Below, in pieces: positions 6,835 through 16,176 of a stretch of 61,756 nt of DNA. The stretch covers positions 1 to 61,756 of the forward strand of contig JADGOE010000011.1 in NCBI GenBank assembly GCA_017883135.1. Reading direction: 5' to 3'. Below the pieces are notes generated by a model, which saw nothing but the letters and a program-made list of their open reading frames with translations, was not told the DNA's origin and made no database searches. The position numbers were made by a program, and so were the translations under genes. This DNA is from Acidimicrobiales bacterium (GTDB taxonomy: Bacteria; Actinomycetota; Acidimicrobiia; Acidimicrobiales; RAAP-2). Position 1 is the first letter of the stretch, and the number at the start of each line of letters is the position of its first letter.

Positions 6835-8240
6835 CCGACACGGTCGACGCGGTCGTTGTCGGCGCCGGGGTGGTCGGCTGCGCGATTGCTCGTGAGCTCG
6901 CCCGCCACGGGCTCTCGGTGACCGTGGTCGACCGTGCCGCCGACGTCGGTGAGGGGACCTCCAAGGCCAACACGGCGATCCTCCACACCGGCTTCGACAC
7001 CGCCCCCGGGTCGCTCGAGTCGCGGCTCGTGTCCCAGGGCTACCACCTCCTCGTCGCCTATGCCGAGGCCGCGGGGATCGCGGTCGAGCCGACCGGAGCG
7101 CTGCTGGTGGCGTGGGACGACGAGCAAGAGGCAGCACTTCCCGGTCTTTTGGACAAGGCCCGTGCCAACGGATACGAGGCCGCCCGGTTCATCGACGCCG
7201 CAGAGGTGCGGCGCCGCGAACCGCATCTCGGGCCTGGTGCCCGGGCCGGTCTCGAGGTGCCGGGCGAGTCGATCATCGATCCGTGGTCGGTGACCCTTGC
7301 GCTCGCCACCGAAGCAACCAGGGCGCGGGCAATGCTCCGCCTGGGTACCTCGGTCGAGGGGATCGCCGAGGGGGCCGACGAGCACCTGGTCACGCTGTCG
7401 GACGGCCGGGTGCGGGCGCGCTGGGTGATCAACGCTGCCGGGCTCTTCTCCGACCGGATCGATCGGATGCTCGGCCACGACGGCTTCACCATCACGCCAC
7501 GCCGAGGTCAGCTCATCGTCTTCGACAAGCTGGCGAGAGGACTGGTCAGTGGGATCGTGCTGCCCGTTCCGACGGAGCGGTCCAAGGGGGTACTGGTGTT
7601 GCCGACGGTCTGGGGCAACGTGCTGCTCGGCCCCACTGCGGAGGACCTCGAGGACCGAGGAGACACAGCGACCACCGAGGGCGGCATCGATCAGCTGTTG
7701 GCTGCCGGCCGGGCGATCCTGCCGCCGCTCCTCGATGAAGAGGTCACTGCCCTCTACGCCGGCATCCGCGCTGCCACCGAGCACCGCGACTACCAGATCA
7801 GCCTGCACGCCTCGCAGCGTTACGTCTGCGTCGGAGGCATCCGTTCGACCGGCCTCACCGCCGCGCTGGCCATCGCTGAGCACGTCGCCGACCTGCTCCG
7901 GTCCACCGGGCTCAAGCTGGCCGTGCGCGACGACCTCGGGCCGCCGCTTGTGATGCCGGCACTGGGCGAGGCCCAGCAGCGTCCCTACCAGCGGGCCGAC
8001 CTCATCGAGGAGGACCCGGAGTACGGCCGCGTGCTGTGCCACTGCGAACAGGTCACCGCCGGCGAGGTACGCGACGCCTGTCGGTCCGAGGTGCCGGCCA
8101 CCGACCTGGCCGGGGTCCGCCGGCGGACCCGGGCGATGAACGGCCGGTGCAACGGCTTCTTCTGCGGCGCCGAAGTGGTCGCCCTCAGCGCAGCCCGGAC
8201 CGGCCGCACGGCCGGCCAGCTCACCATGGTCGATCGGTGA
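6831..8240 (+). CDS. FAD-dependent glycerol-3-phosphate dehydrogenase-like protein with C-terminal [2Fe-2S] domain
   Basis: 469 aa. The N terminus has the FAD dinucleotide fold (VVVGAGVVGCAIARELA), then GTSKANTAILHTGFD and INAAGLFSDRIDRM, as in DAO-type GlpA/LhgO oxidases. After about residue 390 comes a BFD-like [2Fe-2S] domain with CHC and a later CNGFFC pair, four cysteines in all. This layout is found in GlpA-type subunits that pass electrons to a partner flavoprotein. It overlaps the kinase by 4 bases (GTGA) and the next gene by 4 bases, so the three form a translationally coupled operon. Probable reaction: oxidation of sn-glycerol 3-phosphate to dihydroxyacetone phosphate at the membrane or through the partner. 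Confidence 0.75.
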   Translation: MTDTVDAVVVGAGVVGCAIARELARHGLSVTVVDRAADVGEGTSKANTAILHTGFDTAPGSLESRLVSQGYHLLVAYAEAAGIAVEPTGALLVAWDDEQEAALPGLLDKARANGYEAARFIDAAEVRRREPHLGPGARAGLEVPGESIIDPWSVTLALATEATRARAMLRLGTSVEGIAEGADEHLVTLSDGRVRARWVINAAGLFSDRIDRMLGHDGFTITPRRGQLIVFDKLARGLVSGIVLPVPTERSKGVLVLPTVWGNVLLGPTAEDLEDRGDTATTEGGIDQLLAAGRAILPPLLDEEVTALYAGIRAATEHRDYQISLHASQRYVCVGGIRSTGLTAALAIAEHVADLLRSTGLKLAVRDDLGPPLVMPALGEAQQRPYQRADLIEEDPEYGRVLCHCEQVTAGEVRDACRSEVPATDLAGVRRRTRAMNGRCNGFFCGAEVVALSAARTGRTAGQLTMVDR

Positions 8241-9497
8241 ACGCCACCACCCCGGGGACCTCTGGCACGATCGCTCCCGAGGTGGTGATCGTGGGGGCCG
8301 GCCCGACGGGCCTGAGTGCTGCAGCCGAACTCCGTCGGCTCGGTGTCGCCTCAGTGCTGGTCGTCGATCGCGAGCGCGAGCCCGGCGGTGTCCCCCGTCA
8401 CTGCGACCACACCGGGTTCGGCCTCCAGGACCTCCATCGCTGCATGGGAGGCCCCCTCCTACGCCAGGAGCATGACCCGGCTAGCCACCGATAGCGGTGC
8501 GGAGCTCTCGCTGGAGACGACCGTCACCGGGATCGACCCCTCCGGTGTGGTGTCGCTGGTCAGCCCCGCCGGACTCGCGGAGCTGCGGCCACGAGCGGTG
8601 CTGGTCGCCACCGGTGCAAGGGAGCGGCCGAGGTCGGCACGTCTCATCCCCGGGGACCGGCCGGCGGGGGTGTTCACCACCGGCCTGCTCCAGCAGTGGG
8701 TCCACGTGCACCACCTGCCCGTCGGCCGCCGGGCGATCGTCGAAGGTGCCGAGCACGTCTCGTTCTCCGCGGCGATGACACTCCGTGATGCCGGGGTCGA
8801 GACCGTTGCCATGGTGACGGAGCTGCCCCGGCACCAGACCCTCGGCGGGTTCGCGCTGGCGAGCCGATTCCTGATGGGTATCCCCCTTCTCACCTCGACC
8901 AGGGTCGCCGCCGTCCATGGCAGAGGAAGGGTGTCCTCGGTCGAGCTGGCGGACCTCACCTCGGGTCGGCGCCGCACCGTCGAGGTGGACACCGTGGTGT
9001 TCACGGGCGAGTGGGTGCCGGACCACGAGCTGGCCCGGCGAGCCGGTGTCCGGATCGATCCGGCCACGAAGGGGCCGATGACCGACGGGGGAGGGCAGAC
9101 CTCGGTCGTGGGAATTCTGGCCGCAGGGAATGTCGTCCACCCAGGTGAAACGGCCGGTATGGCCGCCCTGGGCGGCCGGCGCGTGGCGCAACGCCTCGCC
9201 GAACGCCTCCGCCGCGGAGACTTCGACCGGCCGGTCGGTGGAGTCGAGGTGCGGGTCGTCGAGCCGTTGGCGTGGGCGTGGCCCAACGTCGTCAGGCCTG
9301 ACGACGTGCCCGATCGGATCCTGTTGCGCACCCGCACTTTCACCGGCCGGCGCACCGTCAGCGTCGAGCAGGACGGGCGGGTCCTCGGCCAGGCCCGCCT
9401 GCGCCACGCCACGCCGAACCGATCGCTGAGCATCGGAGGTGGTTGGGTCGCAGATGTCGACGCAGCGGCGGGACCGGTCGGGCTCCGCCTGGTGTGA
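8237..9497 (+). pseudogene. FAD/NAD(P)-dependent oxidoreductase (GlpB/HcnA-like partner), frameshifted
   Basis: The first frame starts at GTG 8237 and reads VVIVGAGPTGLSAAAELRRL, then GGVPRHCDHTGFGLQDLHR, a conserved entry in these disulphide-type oxidoreductases. The natural continuation (SYARSMTRLATDSGAELSLE, then VLVATGARERP and GILAAGNV) is in the next frame. The switch lies at a run of five C (8452-8456); with four C the reading GGPSYARS is restored. With that base removed the product is 419 aa and full length. The gene overlaps the upstream dehydrogenase by GTGA and would be its electron-accepting partner. The single-base change may be a real inactivation or a homopolymer sequencing error. 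Confidence 0.75.
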
Positions 9498-9589
9498 GCG
9501 CTGGATCGGGGCACCCGGCACCCCCGGGGAGGCGCCGATCAGGGCCCGGGTCGGATGCCGCGCCAGAGGGCGGCCGACAACACACACCA

Positions 9590-9849
9590 GGGTCACGGTG
9601 CAACCGGTCGCTCTTCGTGACCACAACGACAGCAACCTTGCCCGCTTCGATGTCCCTCATCATCCGCTCGTAGTCTTCCCGGTATGCGGCATCGGCAGCC
9701 GTTCGGTCGTTATCCTCGTAGACCTCTACGACTTGCCACTTCTGTTGGGCGCAGCACTTGGCCGTCTTCTTCTTCTGAAGACTGATGCCTTCTTCCTTCT
9801 TCTTCGGGTCACGACTAATGCGGACGTAGCAAGCGGCACGTGTAGTCAT
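9590..9849 (-). pseudogene. Serine recombinase N-terminal fragment
   Basis: From the ATG at 9849 the product reads TTRAACYVRISRDPKKK, then EGISLQKKKTAKCCAQ, WQVVEVYEDNDRTAAD and VVVVTKSDRLHRD. This is the catalytic N-terminal domain of large serine recombinases, with the nucleophile Ser in YVRISRD. Similarity stops near 9590, so most of the catalytic domain end and the whole recombinase/zinc part are gone. Lysine-rich AAG codons set it apart from its GC-rich neighbours. Its 5' end abuts the truncated MFS gene, so an integrated element probably removed the MFS start and was itself later deleted. Confidence 0.7.
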
Positions 9850-9873
9850 CCATACCAGGCTAGCCATCAACTC

Positions 9874-11346
9874 CTATGTATTGCGAGACTCGCCCTGCCC
9901 AGCTTGAGCCGCGACCTCGGCGCGTCGACCACGTCGTTGCAGTGGATCGTGGACGCCTACAGCCTGGCCTTCGCCGGCCTGCTCCTTGCTGGTGGCGGCA
10001 TCGGCGACCGCCTCGGACGCAAGGGTGTGATGCAGGTCGGTATGGTCTTCTTCGGCCTCTTCTCCGCCGCCGCAGCGGCCAGCCACACGACCGGCGCGTT
10101 GATCGCCACTCGGGCGCTCATGGGTGTGGCAGCAGCCTTCATCTTTCCGGCCTCACTGGCCATCCTCACCAGGGTCTTCACCGATCCCTCCGAGCGCCAG
10201 AAGGCTCTCAGCATCTGGGGGGCGACCGCAGGGATCGCGGTGGCCTTCGGGCCGATCACCGGCGGTGCCCTCCTGGAGAACTTCTGGTACGGATCGATCT
10301 TTCTGGTCAATGTGCCCATCGTGATCGTCACGCTCGTCGGCGCCCAGTTGCTGATCCCGAAGTCGCGGCCCGAGTTGCCGAATCGGTTCGACACCCGCGG
10401 CGTGTTGATCTCCACCGCCGGGGTGACCCTGCTCGTGCTGGCCATCATCCAGGGCCCCCAGTGGGGCTGGGCCTCGGCGCGGACCCTGGCGTGCTTCGCG
10501 GTGGCGGTCACGCTGCTGGCGCTGTTCACCGTGGTCGAGCTGCGCACGGAGAAGCCCCTGCTCGACATGCGCGTCTTCACCATCCCGCGCTTCAGCTCAG
10601 GGGCGCTCTCGATCGCGGTGGCGTTCTTCTGCCTCTTCGGCTTCATCTTCCTGGTCACCCAGTACTTCCAGTTCGTGAAGGGCTACTCCACCCTCTCCGC
10701 AGGCGTGCACACGCTCCCCTTTGCCATCGTGGCGGCAATCTTCACGCCGATCGGGGCCGTGGTGGCGATCAAGGTGGGCTCGCGCCTCGTGGTGGGAGTC
10801 GGGCTGTTGTCGATGGCGGCGGGACTGCTGATGGCCGGCTTCACTTCGACGCCGACCGCTGCGTTCTTCGGTCCGATCATCGTGTCGATGGTCCTCCTCG
10901 CCCTGGGCCTCTCGTTGATGACCGCGCCGTCGGTGGAGGCGGTGATGGGCTCGTTGGCCGCCGACCAGGTCGGCGCCGGTGCAGCGGTGAACAGCACCAC
11001 CCGCGAGCTCGGTGGCACACTCGGCGTCGCCGTGCTGGGCTCGGTCTTCGCCTCGGCGTATGCGCCGCGGATCACCCGGGCCTTCGATCACTATCCGATA
11101 CCCACCGGCGCCAAACAGGCGGCTCATGAGTCGATGGCCGCCGCGCTCGCCGTCGCCGGCCACGCACCGGCCGGAGTGCAGCCAGTGCTGCAGGCAGCGG
11201 CCTTCTCGGCCTTCGGCGCCGGGCTCAAGATCGCCTGCATCGTGGGCGCCGGCGTCGCCCTCCTCGGAGCGACGGTCGCGTTCAGGTTCCTACCCGGGCG
11301 GAGAGGGGTCGCGGAGATCGCGGCGCCGGAGCTGCTCGCAGCCTGA
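9874..11346 (+). pseudogene. DHA2-type MFS drug transporter, 5' end missing
   Basis: The product has the usual 14-helix EmrB/QacA layout: SLQWIVDAYSLAFAGLLLAG, GDRLGRKG (motif A), a long central loop and late helices through FRFLPGRRG. Family members begin with a first helix and LDxTIVNVALPSL; here the sequence begins inside that motif (IARLALPSLSRDLGAS), so helix 1 and the start codon are absent. The frame stays open upstream but reads through the antisense of the recombinase fragment. About 30-40 residues are lost, and it is probably not functional. It converges on the WS/DGAT gene. Confidence 0.7.
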
Positions 11347-11386
11347 GCTCGATGGCGGGCCCTCCGCTGGGGTCTCCGCGGGCCGG

Positions 11387-11409
11387 ACCCCGACATCCCG
11401 TATCGGGGG
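11387..11409. terminator. Hairpin between convergent MFS and WS/DGAT genes
   Basis: CCCCGA (11388-11393) pairs with TCGGGG (11403-11408) around a 9-base loop in the 65-bp gap between two convergent genes. There is no T tract, so it is a weak bidirectional terminator candidate. Confidence 0.4.
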
Positions 11410-11411
11410 CC

Positions 11412-12833
11412 CTACCGGGATGGGATGGTTCGAACCTGGCAGGCCAGAAGGTCGAGTTCGTCGATGGCATCGACGAACTCGATCCCGATCTCCCCGACAT
11501 CGGGTACCAGGTCGGGGCAGGCCATCACTCCCACATTGAGGTGGTGGCCTTGGCTGAGCACCGTCATGTTCAGCCCGGTGCCGTCCATGACCGGTCCCAT
11601 CAGGAAGATGCCGGTGACCTTGGCCCCGGCGCAGTACAGGTCGAGTGGCGGCCCGGGCACATTGGAGATGACCAGGTTGAACACCGGGGGGTGGAATCGG
11701 GCCAACTTGAGGCCGGAGTACAGGCGGGCGCCGGCCACCATCATCGATGGCGCGGTGATTCCGGTCAGTTCCTGGAGCGACTCGGCACCGAACGCTGACT
11801 GCAGGGCCTTGGAGCTGAGCGAATTGGCGTGCACGATCGACAACCGCCGCACCGGATCGTCAGGTTGGAGGGGAACCTCAACCATCATGTTGGAGACGCG
11901 GTTGGCAAACTCTCCCTCGTCGCTCCCGGTCCGAAGGCTGACCGGCACCGCGGCGACCAGGCTGCGAGTGGGGAGCGGGCCACGGGCCTCGAGGTAGTGG
12001 CGCAACGCGGTGCCCGATGCCGCCAGCACCACGTCGTTGACCGTGGTCCCGAAGGCCCGCGCGATTCGGCGAACGGTGTCGAGTTCGACCCGGGTGAGCA
12101 CCACCGATCGGTTGGAGGTGATCGCTCCGTTGAGCCGGGTGCGGGGAGCAGTCAGCGGGGTGTTGGCGCCTGTGGCCCGCTGGGACAGCCAGGTGCGGGT
12201 GGTGCCGGCCAGGCCCGAGAAGGTGCGGGCGACGGCGCCGGGTAACTCCCTCTGCCGGGCGACGAGCGACGACACCGAGCTCGCGACCTGGGTGCGTGTC
12301 GAGGGGATCTTGTCGGGGGCCCACGGCTCGGCGGGGGGATCGATCGGTCCGGCGTCGGCGGACGGGTCGAAAATCGAAGCCATCAGGTTCGCTCCCGCTC
12401 CACCGTCCATCAGCGAATGGTGGAACTTGGTGACCAGGGCGACGTTGCCACCCTCGAGTGAGTCGACCACCCACATCTCCCACAGGGGACGCTTGCGGTC
12501 GAGTGGTCGGCCGGTGACATCGCCGACGAACTGCTCGAGCCGGCCCCAGCTCACCGGCCCCTCCATCGGTGTCTCCTTGATGTGGGCGGTGAGGTCGAAT
12601 GCAGGATCTTCGATCCACAGTGGATGGTCGATTCCGGCGGGTGGCGACAACACCCGACGGCGCAGTGGCGGGATGAGGTGGATCCGGTCGGCAATGGCCC
12701 GGGTCACCTCGTCGATGCCGAATCCGCTCGCGAGCCCGGTCGGGTCGAGTACCAGGACCCCGACGGCGTGCATGTGCATGGCCGGCGTCTCGATGTACAA
12801 GAACGCTGCGTCCATGCCGGTCATGCGCTGCAT
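11412..12833 (-). CDS. WS/DGAT-family acyltransferase (wax ester / triacylglycerol synthase)
   Basis: 473 aa from the ATG at 12833. The active-site motif HHSLMDG is at residues 138-144, preceded by RPLWEMWVVD, and later come TTVNDVVLAA, FNLVISNVPGP and NMTVLSQ. All are standard WS/DGAT blocks. These enzymes join an acyl-CoA to a fatty alcohol or diacylglycerol and supply storage lipid. In mycobacteria one member (Tgs1) belongs to the DosR regulon; I see no clear box in front of this copy, because upstream lies an acyl-CoA synthetase remnant with the same orientation. The first residues MQRMTGMDAAFLYIET are typical of the family, so the start is secure. Confidence 0.88.
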   Translation of the reverse strand: MQRMTGMDAAFLYIETPAMHMHAVGVLVLDPTGLASGFGIDEVTRAIADRIHLIPPLRRRVLSPPAGIDHPLWIEDPAFDLTAHIKETPMEGPVSWGRLEQFVGDVTGRPLDRKRPLWEMWVVDSLEGGNVALVTKFHHSLMDGGAGANLMASIFDPSADAGPIDPPAEPWAPDKIPSTRTQVASSVSSLVARQRELPGAVARTFSGLAGTTRTWLSQRATGANTPLTAPRTRLNGAITSNRSVVLTRVELDTVRRIARAFGTTVNDVVLAASGTALRHYLEARGPLPTRSLVAAVPVSLRTGSDEGEFANRVSNMMVEVPLQPDDPVRRLSIVHANSLSSKALQSAFGAESLQELTGITAPSMMVAGARLYSGLKLARFHPPVFNLVISNVPGPPLDLYCAGAKVTGIFLMGPVMDGTGLNMTVLSQGHHLNVGVMACPDLVPDVGEIGIEFVDAIDELDLLACQVRTIPSR

Positions 12834-12843
12834 CGGAACCACC

Positions 12844-13340
12844 TCAGTCCGCAGTCTCGCGCCCGGTCGCCGATATGGCCACCGACCGTGCCCAGGGGTA
12901 GTCCGGTTTGCCGTTCGGCGAACGGACGATCTCGCTGGCGGGGACGACCACCCGTGGCACCTTGTAGCCGGTCAGTTGCTCGCGAGCGTGAGCACGGAGC
13001 GCCTCCGGATCGACAGGGCGTCCGGGCATGGGCTGCACCAGGGCGACGACTCGCTCGCCGAAGCGGGCGTCGGGCACGCCGACCACGAGGGCGTCGCGGA
13101 CGTCGCGGTGCGTCTTCAACACCCCCTCCACCTCGTCCGGGAAGACCTTCTCCCCCCCGGTATTGATGCACAACGAGCTCCGACCGAGCACGATGATGGT
13201 CCCGTCGGCCTCCACGGTGGCCAGATCCCCCGGGAGCGCCAAGCGCCGCCCGCGGTGTTCGACGAAGGTTGTGGCCGACTTGACCGGGTCACCCAGGTAG
13301 CCGATGGCGACGCGGCCACCTCTGGCCAGGCGCCCGATCG
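12844..13340 (-). pseudogene. Acyl-CoA synthetase C-terminal fragment
   Basis: The minus strand encodes VAIGYLGDPVKSATTF, LPGDLATVEADGTI, GRSSLCINTGGEKVFPDEVE and SPNGKPDYPWAR, the adenylate-forming enzyme C-terminal lid with its catalytic Lys near the end. About 165 residues remain of an expected 520-550. The AMP-binding core is missing; family similarity ends near 13340, where a WS/DGAT fragment on the other strand begins. The stop lies 10 bases before the intact WS/DGAT start, so both genes were probably one operon before the deletion. Confidence 0.75.
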
Positions 13341-13579
13341 AACTCGAGGCTCTGTACTCGGTGGGCCCCATCCTCGAAGGCATCGGCCTCAACATCACGG
13401 CGTGGAGGTACGAGGACACCTTGGGTGTCTCGCTACTCGGCTGCCCGGCGAGCATCGCCGATCCGTGGCTGATAGTGGACGCGCTGCATGAGTCGCTCGA
13501 CGAATTGCGTTGCGTGACCGAGGACCGCCGGCCTGCCGTTCCTGACGAACCCCGACGTTCGACCGCACCGACCGACTAG
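13337..13579 (+). pseudogene. WS/DGAT C-terminal fragment
   Basis: The plus strand reads VGPILEGIGLNITAWRYED, LGVSLLGCPASIADPW and LIVDALHESLDELR, the C-terminal block of a WS/DGAT acyltransferase. Everything before it, including the HHxxxDG site, is missing, and an ATG further up (13304) only reads into the antisense of the synthetase fragment. The two fragments meet head to head near 13340, so both 5' ends were lost, consistent with one deletion or inversion across a former divergent promoter region. Confidence 0.7.
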
Positions 13580-13665
13580 CGCACGGGGAAGAACGCGGGC
13601 GACCGGCGCTCTGCCGAGTGCAGGGAATCGGCGTAACGTTGCTTCGGCATGGGTACCGAACAGTC

Positions 13666-14205
13666 ATGACCATCTCTCGACGTGTGGCCCGTCCCCTGTT
13701 GGCGGCCATGTTCATCGCCGGAGGAATCGACGCGATCCGCAGCCCCGAAGGCAAGGTCGATGCCGCTTCGGCGGTGACCCGACCACTCGCCCGGCGGATA
13801 CCTGCACTCCCCCAGGACGCCGAGACGCTGGTCAAGCTCAACGGGGTGGTTCAGGCGGGAGCGGGGATCCTGATGGCGACGGGCAGATTCCGGCGGCTCG
13901 CCGCTCTGGCCCTCATCGCTTCGATCATTCCGACCACCTACGCCGGGCACCGCTTCTGGGAGGAGAGCGACGACGCCGTTCGCGCCCAGCAGCTCACGCA
14001 CCTGCTCAAGAACCTGGGGCTGTTGGGTGGCCTGATTCTCGCCGCAGTGGACACAGAGGGTGCACCTTCGCTGGAGTGGCGGGCCAAACGGCGTGCCCAC
14101 CAGGTCGGCACAGCAGTGGCGATGGGTCGCGCGGTCGGCGGATCGGAGAACCATCGGATCGGCGAGCTGCTGGCGGTCGCACACCATCACCTGCCGGCGG
14201 GGTAG
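13666..14205 (+). CDS. DoxX-family membrane protein, 179 aa
   Basis: From ATG 13666 the protein reads RRVARPLLAAMFIAGGIDAI, then KLNGVVQAGAGILMATGRF and LALIASIIPTTYAGHRFW, and a last hydrophobic helix LLKNLGLLGGLILAAVDTE. Four membrane segments in this order with the R..A...F..GG entry are typical of DoxX/SURF4-like proteins. In mycobacteria DoxX works with SseA and SodA in redox defence, but no such partners are seen here. A soluble tail of about 40 residues follows. It is convergent with the M50 protease gene; 33 bp separate the stops. Confidence 0.75.
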   Translation: MTISRRVARPLLAAMFIAGGIDAIRSPEGKVDAASAVTRPLARRIPALPQDAETLVKLNGVVQAGAGILMATGRFRRLAALALIASIIPTTYAGHRFWEESDDAVRAQQLTHLLKNLGLLGGLILAAVDTEGAPSLEWRAKRRAHQVGTAVAMGRAVGGSENHRIGELLAVAHHHLPAG

Positions 14206-14237
14206 CTCGAACTTCTGTGGGATCGGGACCCGGCGCG

Positions 14238-15053
14238 TCAGGTTCTGGGGCCCGGTGCCTCGTGGCCGTGGTGGTCGCTGTGGTCGGGAGGGTGCCGGGC
14301 CGCTTCCTCCTCGGCTCTGGCACCCATCAGCACGAACATGCCGATCAATATGAGCCAGATGTCGTAGACGAACCCCACCACCACCATTGCCACCCCGATA
14401 TACCGTGCGATGCGCCCGGCCAGAAGGGTTGCCTCCAGGTTGGTCCGGTGGCGGGCCAGCGAGGCACGCAGAACCCGCCCACCGTCCATGGGCAGGGCGG
14501 GCAGGAGGTTGAACGCCCCGAGGAGCATGTTCAACCACCCGAGTCGGGCCCACCAGCCGCCGGTGAACAAGGTCGGAGGCCACACATGCTGTCCCGACAA
14601 CAGCGCCACACCGATCAGGACGGCGCCCAGGGCGATGCTGGTGAGAGGTCCGGCAATGGCCACGGCGAGCTCGTCGTCGGGCTCCGTGGGCATGGATTCC
14701 AATCGGGACAGTCCCCCGAGGGGAATCAGGACGATGCCCAGCACCCGTGCACCGCGCTGCCGGGCCACCAGGCAGTGGGCGATCTCATGGGCGACGACGG
14801 AAGCAAACAGCGCGACGATCCACGCCAGGCCGGCGGCAACAGCCCTCCGGCCGGCGCTCCAGTCGACGATCACCACGAGCGCCACCAGGAACCAGAATGT
14901 CCAGTGCAGGCGGATGGGGATCCCCGCTATCCGACCGATCGGGATGCTGTGCCCGTGACCGGCTACTGGGGTATGGGGGCTGGTCGGGCGCGTCCGCTGG
15001 TCGCTTGGCTGGCCGCTGAGCGGCTTCCTTTCGTCAGAGCTCACCACGACCAC
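14238..15053 (-). CDS. Site-2 (M50) family membrane metalloprotease
   Basis: The zinc motif HEIAH is at residues 89-93 (VVAHEIAHCLVARQRGARV) within membrane segments, and a second motif NLLPALPMDGGR follows about 90 residues later, as in M50 proteases where the Asp is the third zinc ligand. The length is about 271 aa with no CBS domain. The start is unsure: GTG 15053, 15047 and 15044 are all possible, none with a good ribosome site. A palindromic DosR-like box lies about 25 bases upstream of the first. In M. tuberculosis an M50 protein (Rv2625c) is a DosR-regulon member beside universal stress genes. A similar grouping occurs here, with an alcohol dehydrogenase and a USP gene directly upstream on the same strand. 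Confidence 0.8.
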   Translation of the reverse strand: MVVVSSDERKPLSGQPSDQRTRPTSPHTPVAGHGHSIPIGRIAGIPIRLHWTFWFLVALVVIVDWSAGRRAVAAGLAWIVALFASVVAHEIAHCLVARQRGARVLGIVLIPLGGLSRLESMPTEPDDELAVAIAGPLTSIALGAVLIGVALLSGQHVWPPTLFTGGWWARLGWLNMLLGAFNLLPALPMDGGRVLRASLARHRTNLEATLLAGRIARYIGVAMVVVGFVYDIWLILIGMFVLMGARAEEEAARHPPDHSDHHGHEAPGPRT

Positions 15054-15072
15054 TATGGCCCGATGATGGCGA

Positions 15073-16131
15073 TCAGGCCAGGGTAGAACGTCCCTGGTCA
15101 TTGCCGGATGCGCTGCGCGACTGCGGGTCCGACGGGCTTACCAGAACCGCGGCCCCGTTCACCCGGTCGTGGGCCAGGTCGGCAAGCGCCTGATCGGCCT
15201 GGTCGAATGGGTAGGCCGTGGTCGACACCCGCAGGGGGATGCGGGCAGCAACCTCCAGAAACTCCTTGCCGTCGAGGCGGGTGTTTGCGGTCACGCTGCG
15301 CAACGTCCGCTCCTCGAACAGGTGCCGTCGGTAGTTGAGGGTCGGGATGTCGGACAGGTGGATCCCGGCGATGGCCAGCGTCCCACCGCGATCGAGGGCC
15401 TCGAGGGCGGGCGGGACGAGGCTGCCCACCGGGGCGAAGAGAATGGCCGCGTCAAGCGGTTCGGGAGGCGGGTCTGCCGCGTCGCCGGCACTCGCCGCGC
15501 CGAGCTCGAGTGCGAGCTCTCGCGCCTCGGGTGACCGAGTGAGCACGTGCACCCTGGCCCCTTCGGCCATCGCGATCTGGGCGGTCAGGTGCGCCGAACC
15601 ACCGAAGCCGTAGATCCCCAACCGACCGCCCGGGGGCAGCTCGGACCGGCGCAGGGCGCGGTACCCGATGATCCCCGCGCAGAGCAACGGTGCCGCCTCT
15701 TCATCGCTGAACGCCTCGGGGATGGGGTACGCGAACCCCTCGTCGACGACCGCGAACTCCGCGAAGCCGCCGTCGACGTCCCAACCGGTGAAGAGGGGTG
15801 CGGTGCACAGGTTCTCGCGCCCGTCGAGACAGAACAGGCACGTCCCGCAGGTGCGGCCCAGCCAGGGCACACCCACCCGGTCGCCGAGAGCGAAGCCGAG
15901 GCAGCCGTCACCGAGCCGATCGACCACCCCGACCACTTCGTGACCCAGTATGACCAGAGGATGCCGGGGTGCCAGATCACCCTCGGCAAGGTGCAGATCG
16001 GTGCGGCACACGCCGCAGACGTTGACCCGCACCCGCACTTGTCCCGGGCCCGGTGTAGGGACTGGCCGCTCGATGCGGCACAGCGGTCCGCCATCGATCG
16101 GTCCTGGTCTGGCGACCGCCCATGCCTGCAT
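15073..16131 (-). CDS. Zinc-dependent alcohol dehydrogenase (AdhP/AdhA-like)
   Basis: 352 aa from ATG 16131 (a GTG 5 codons earlier is possible). The protein shows the medium-chain dehydrogenase layout: [14 protein letters not shown] with the catalytic Cys, GHEVVGVV, the structural zinc loop [15 protein letters not shown], and a Rossmann nucleotide motif near [16 protein letters not shown]. It probably interconverts alcohols and aldehydes with NAD(P)(H). It follows the universal stress protein by 45 bases on the same strand, downstream of a DosR-like box, so it may serve NAD(P)H recycling under low oxygen. The next gene on this strand is the M50 protease, whose box overlaps the end of this reading frame. 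Confidence 0.85.
   Translation of the reverse strand: MQAWAVARPGPIDGGPLCRIERPVPTPGPGQVRVRVNVCGVCRTDLHLAEGDLAPRHPLVILGHEVVGVVDRLGDGCLGFALGDRVGVPWLGRTCGTCLFCLDGRENLCTAPLFTGWDVDGGFAEFAVVDEGFAYPIPEAFSDEEAAPLLCAGIIGYRALRRSELPPGGRLGIYGFGGSAHLTAQIAMAEGARVHVLTRSPEARELALELGAASAGDAADPPPEPLDAAILFAPVGSLVPPALEALDRGGTLAIAGIHLSDIPTLNYRRHLFEERTLRSVTANTRLDGKEFLEVAARIPLRVSTTAYPFDQADQALADLAHDRVNGAAVLVSPSDPQSRSASGNDQGRSTLA
15078..15097. promoter_or_regulatory. DosR-like box variant upstream of the M50 protease
   Basis: The 20 bases CCAGGGTAGAACGTCCCTGG form an imperfect palindrome (CCAGGG/CCCTGG) and keep GAACGTCCC of the other boxes, but carry TA where they have CC. It sits about 25 bases before the possible M50 start and inside the 3' end of the alcohol dehydrogenase gene. 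Confidence 0.5.
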
Positions 16132-16176
16132 ATTCCGGGGAGTCACGACCGGGCCTCGCGCCCTGTGGTCTTCAGG

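Noticed and set aside
6249-8042. Long open frame (597 codons) on the minus strand opposite the kinase and dehydrogenase
   Set aside because: It mirrors the codon pattern of the true genes on the plus strand, has no family motif and no ribosome site.
12010-13491. Long plus-strand frame (493 codons) opposite the WS/DGAT
   Set aside because: Antisense of a clear WS/DGAT gene with low-quality composition; only its tail region matches another real fragment, in a different frame.
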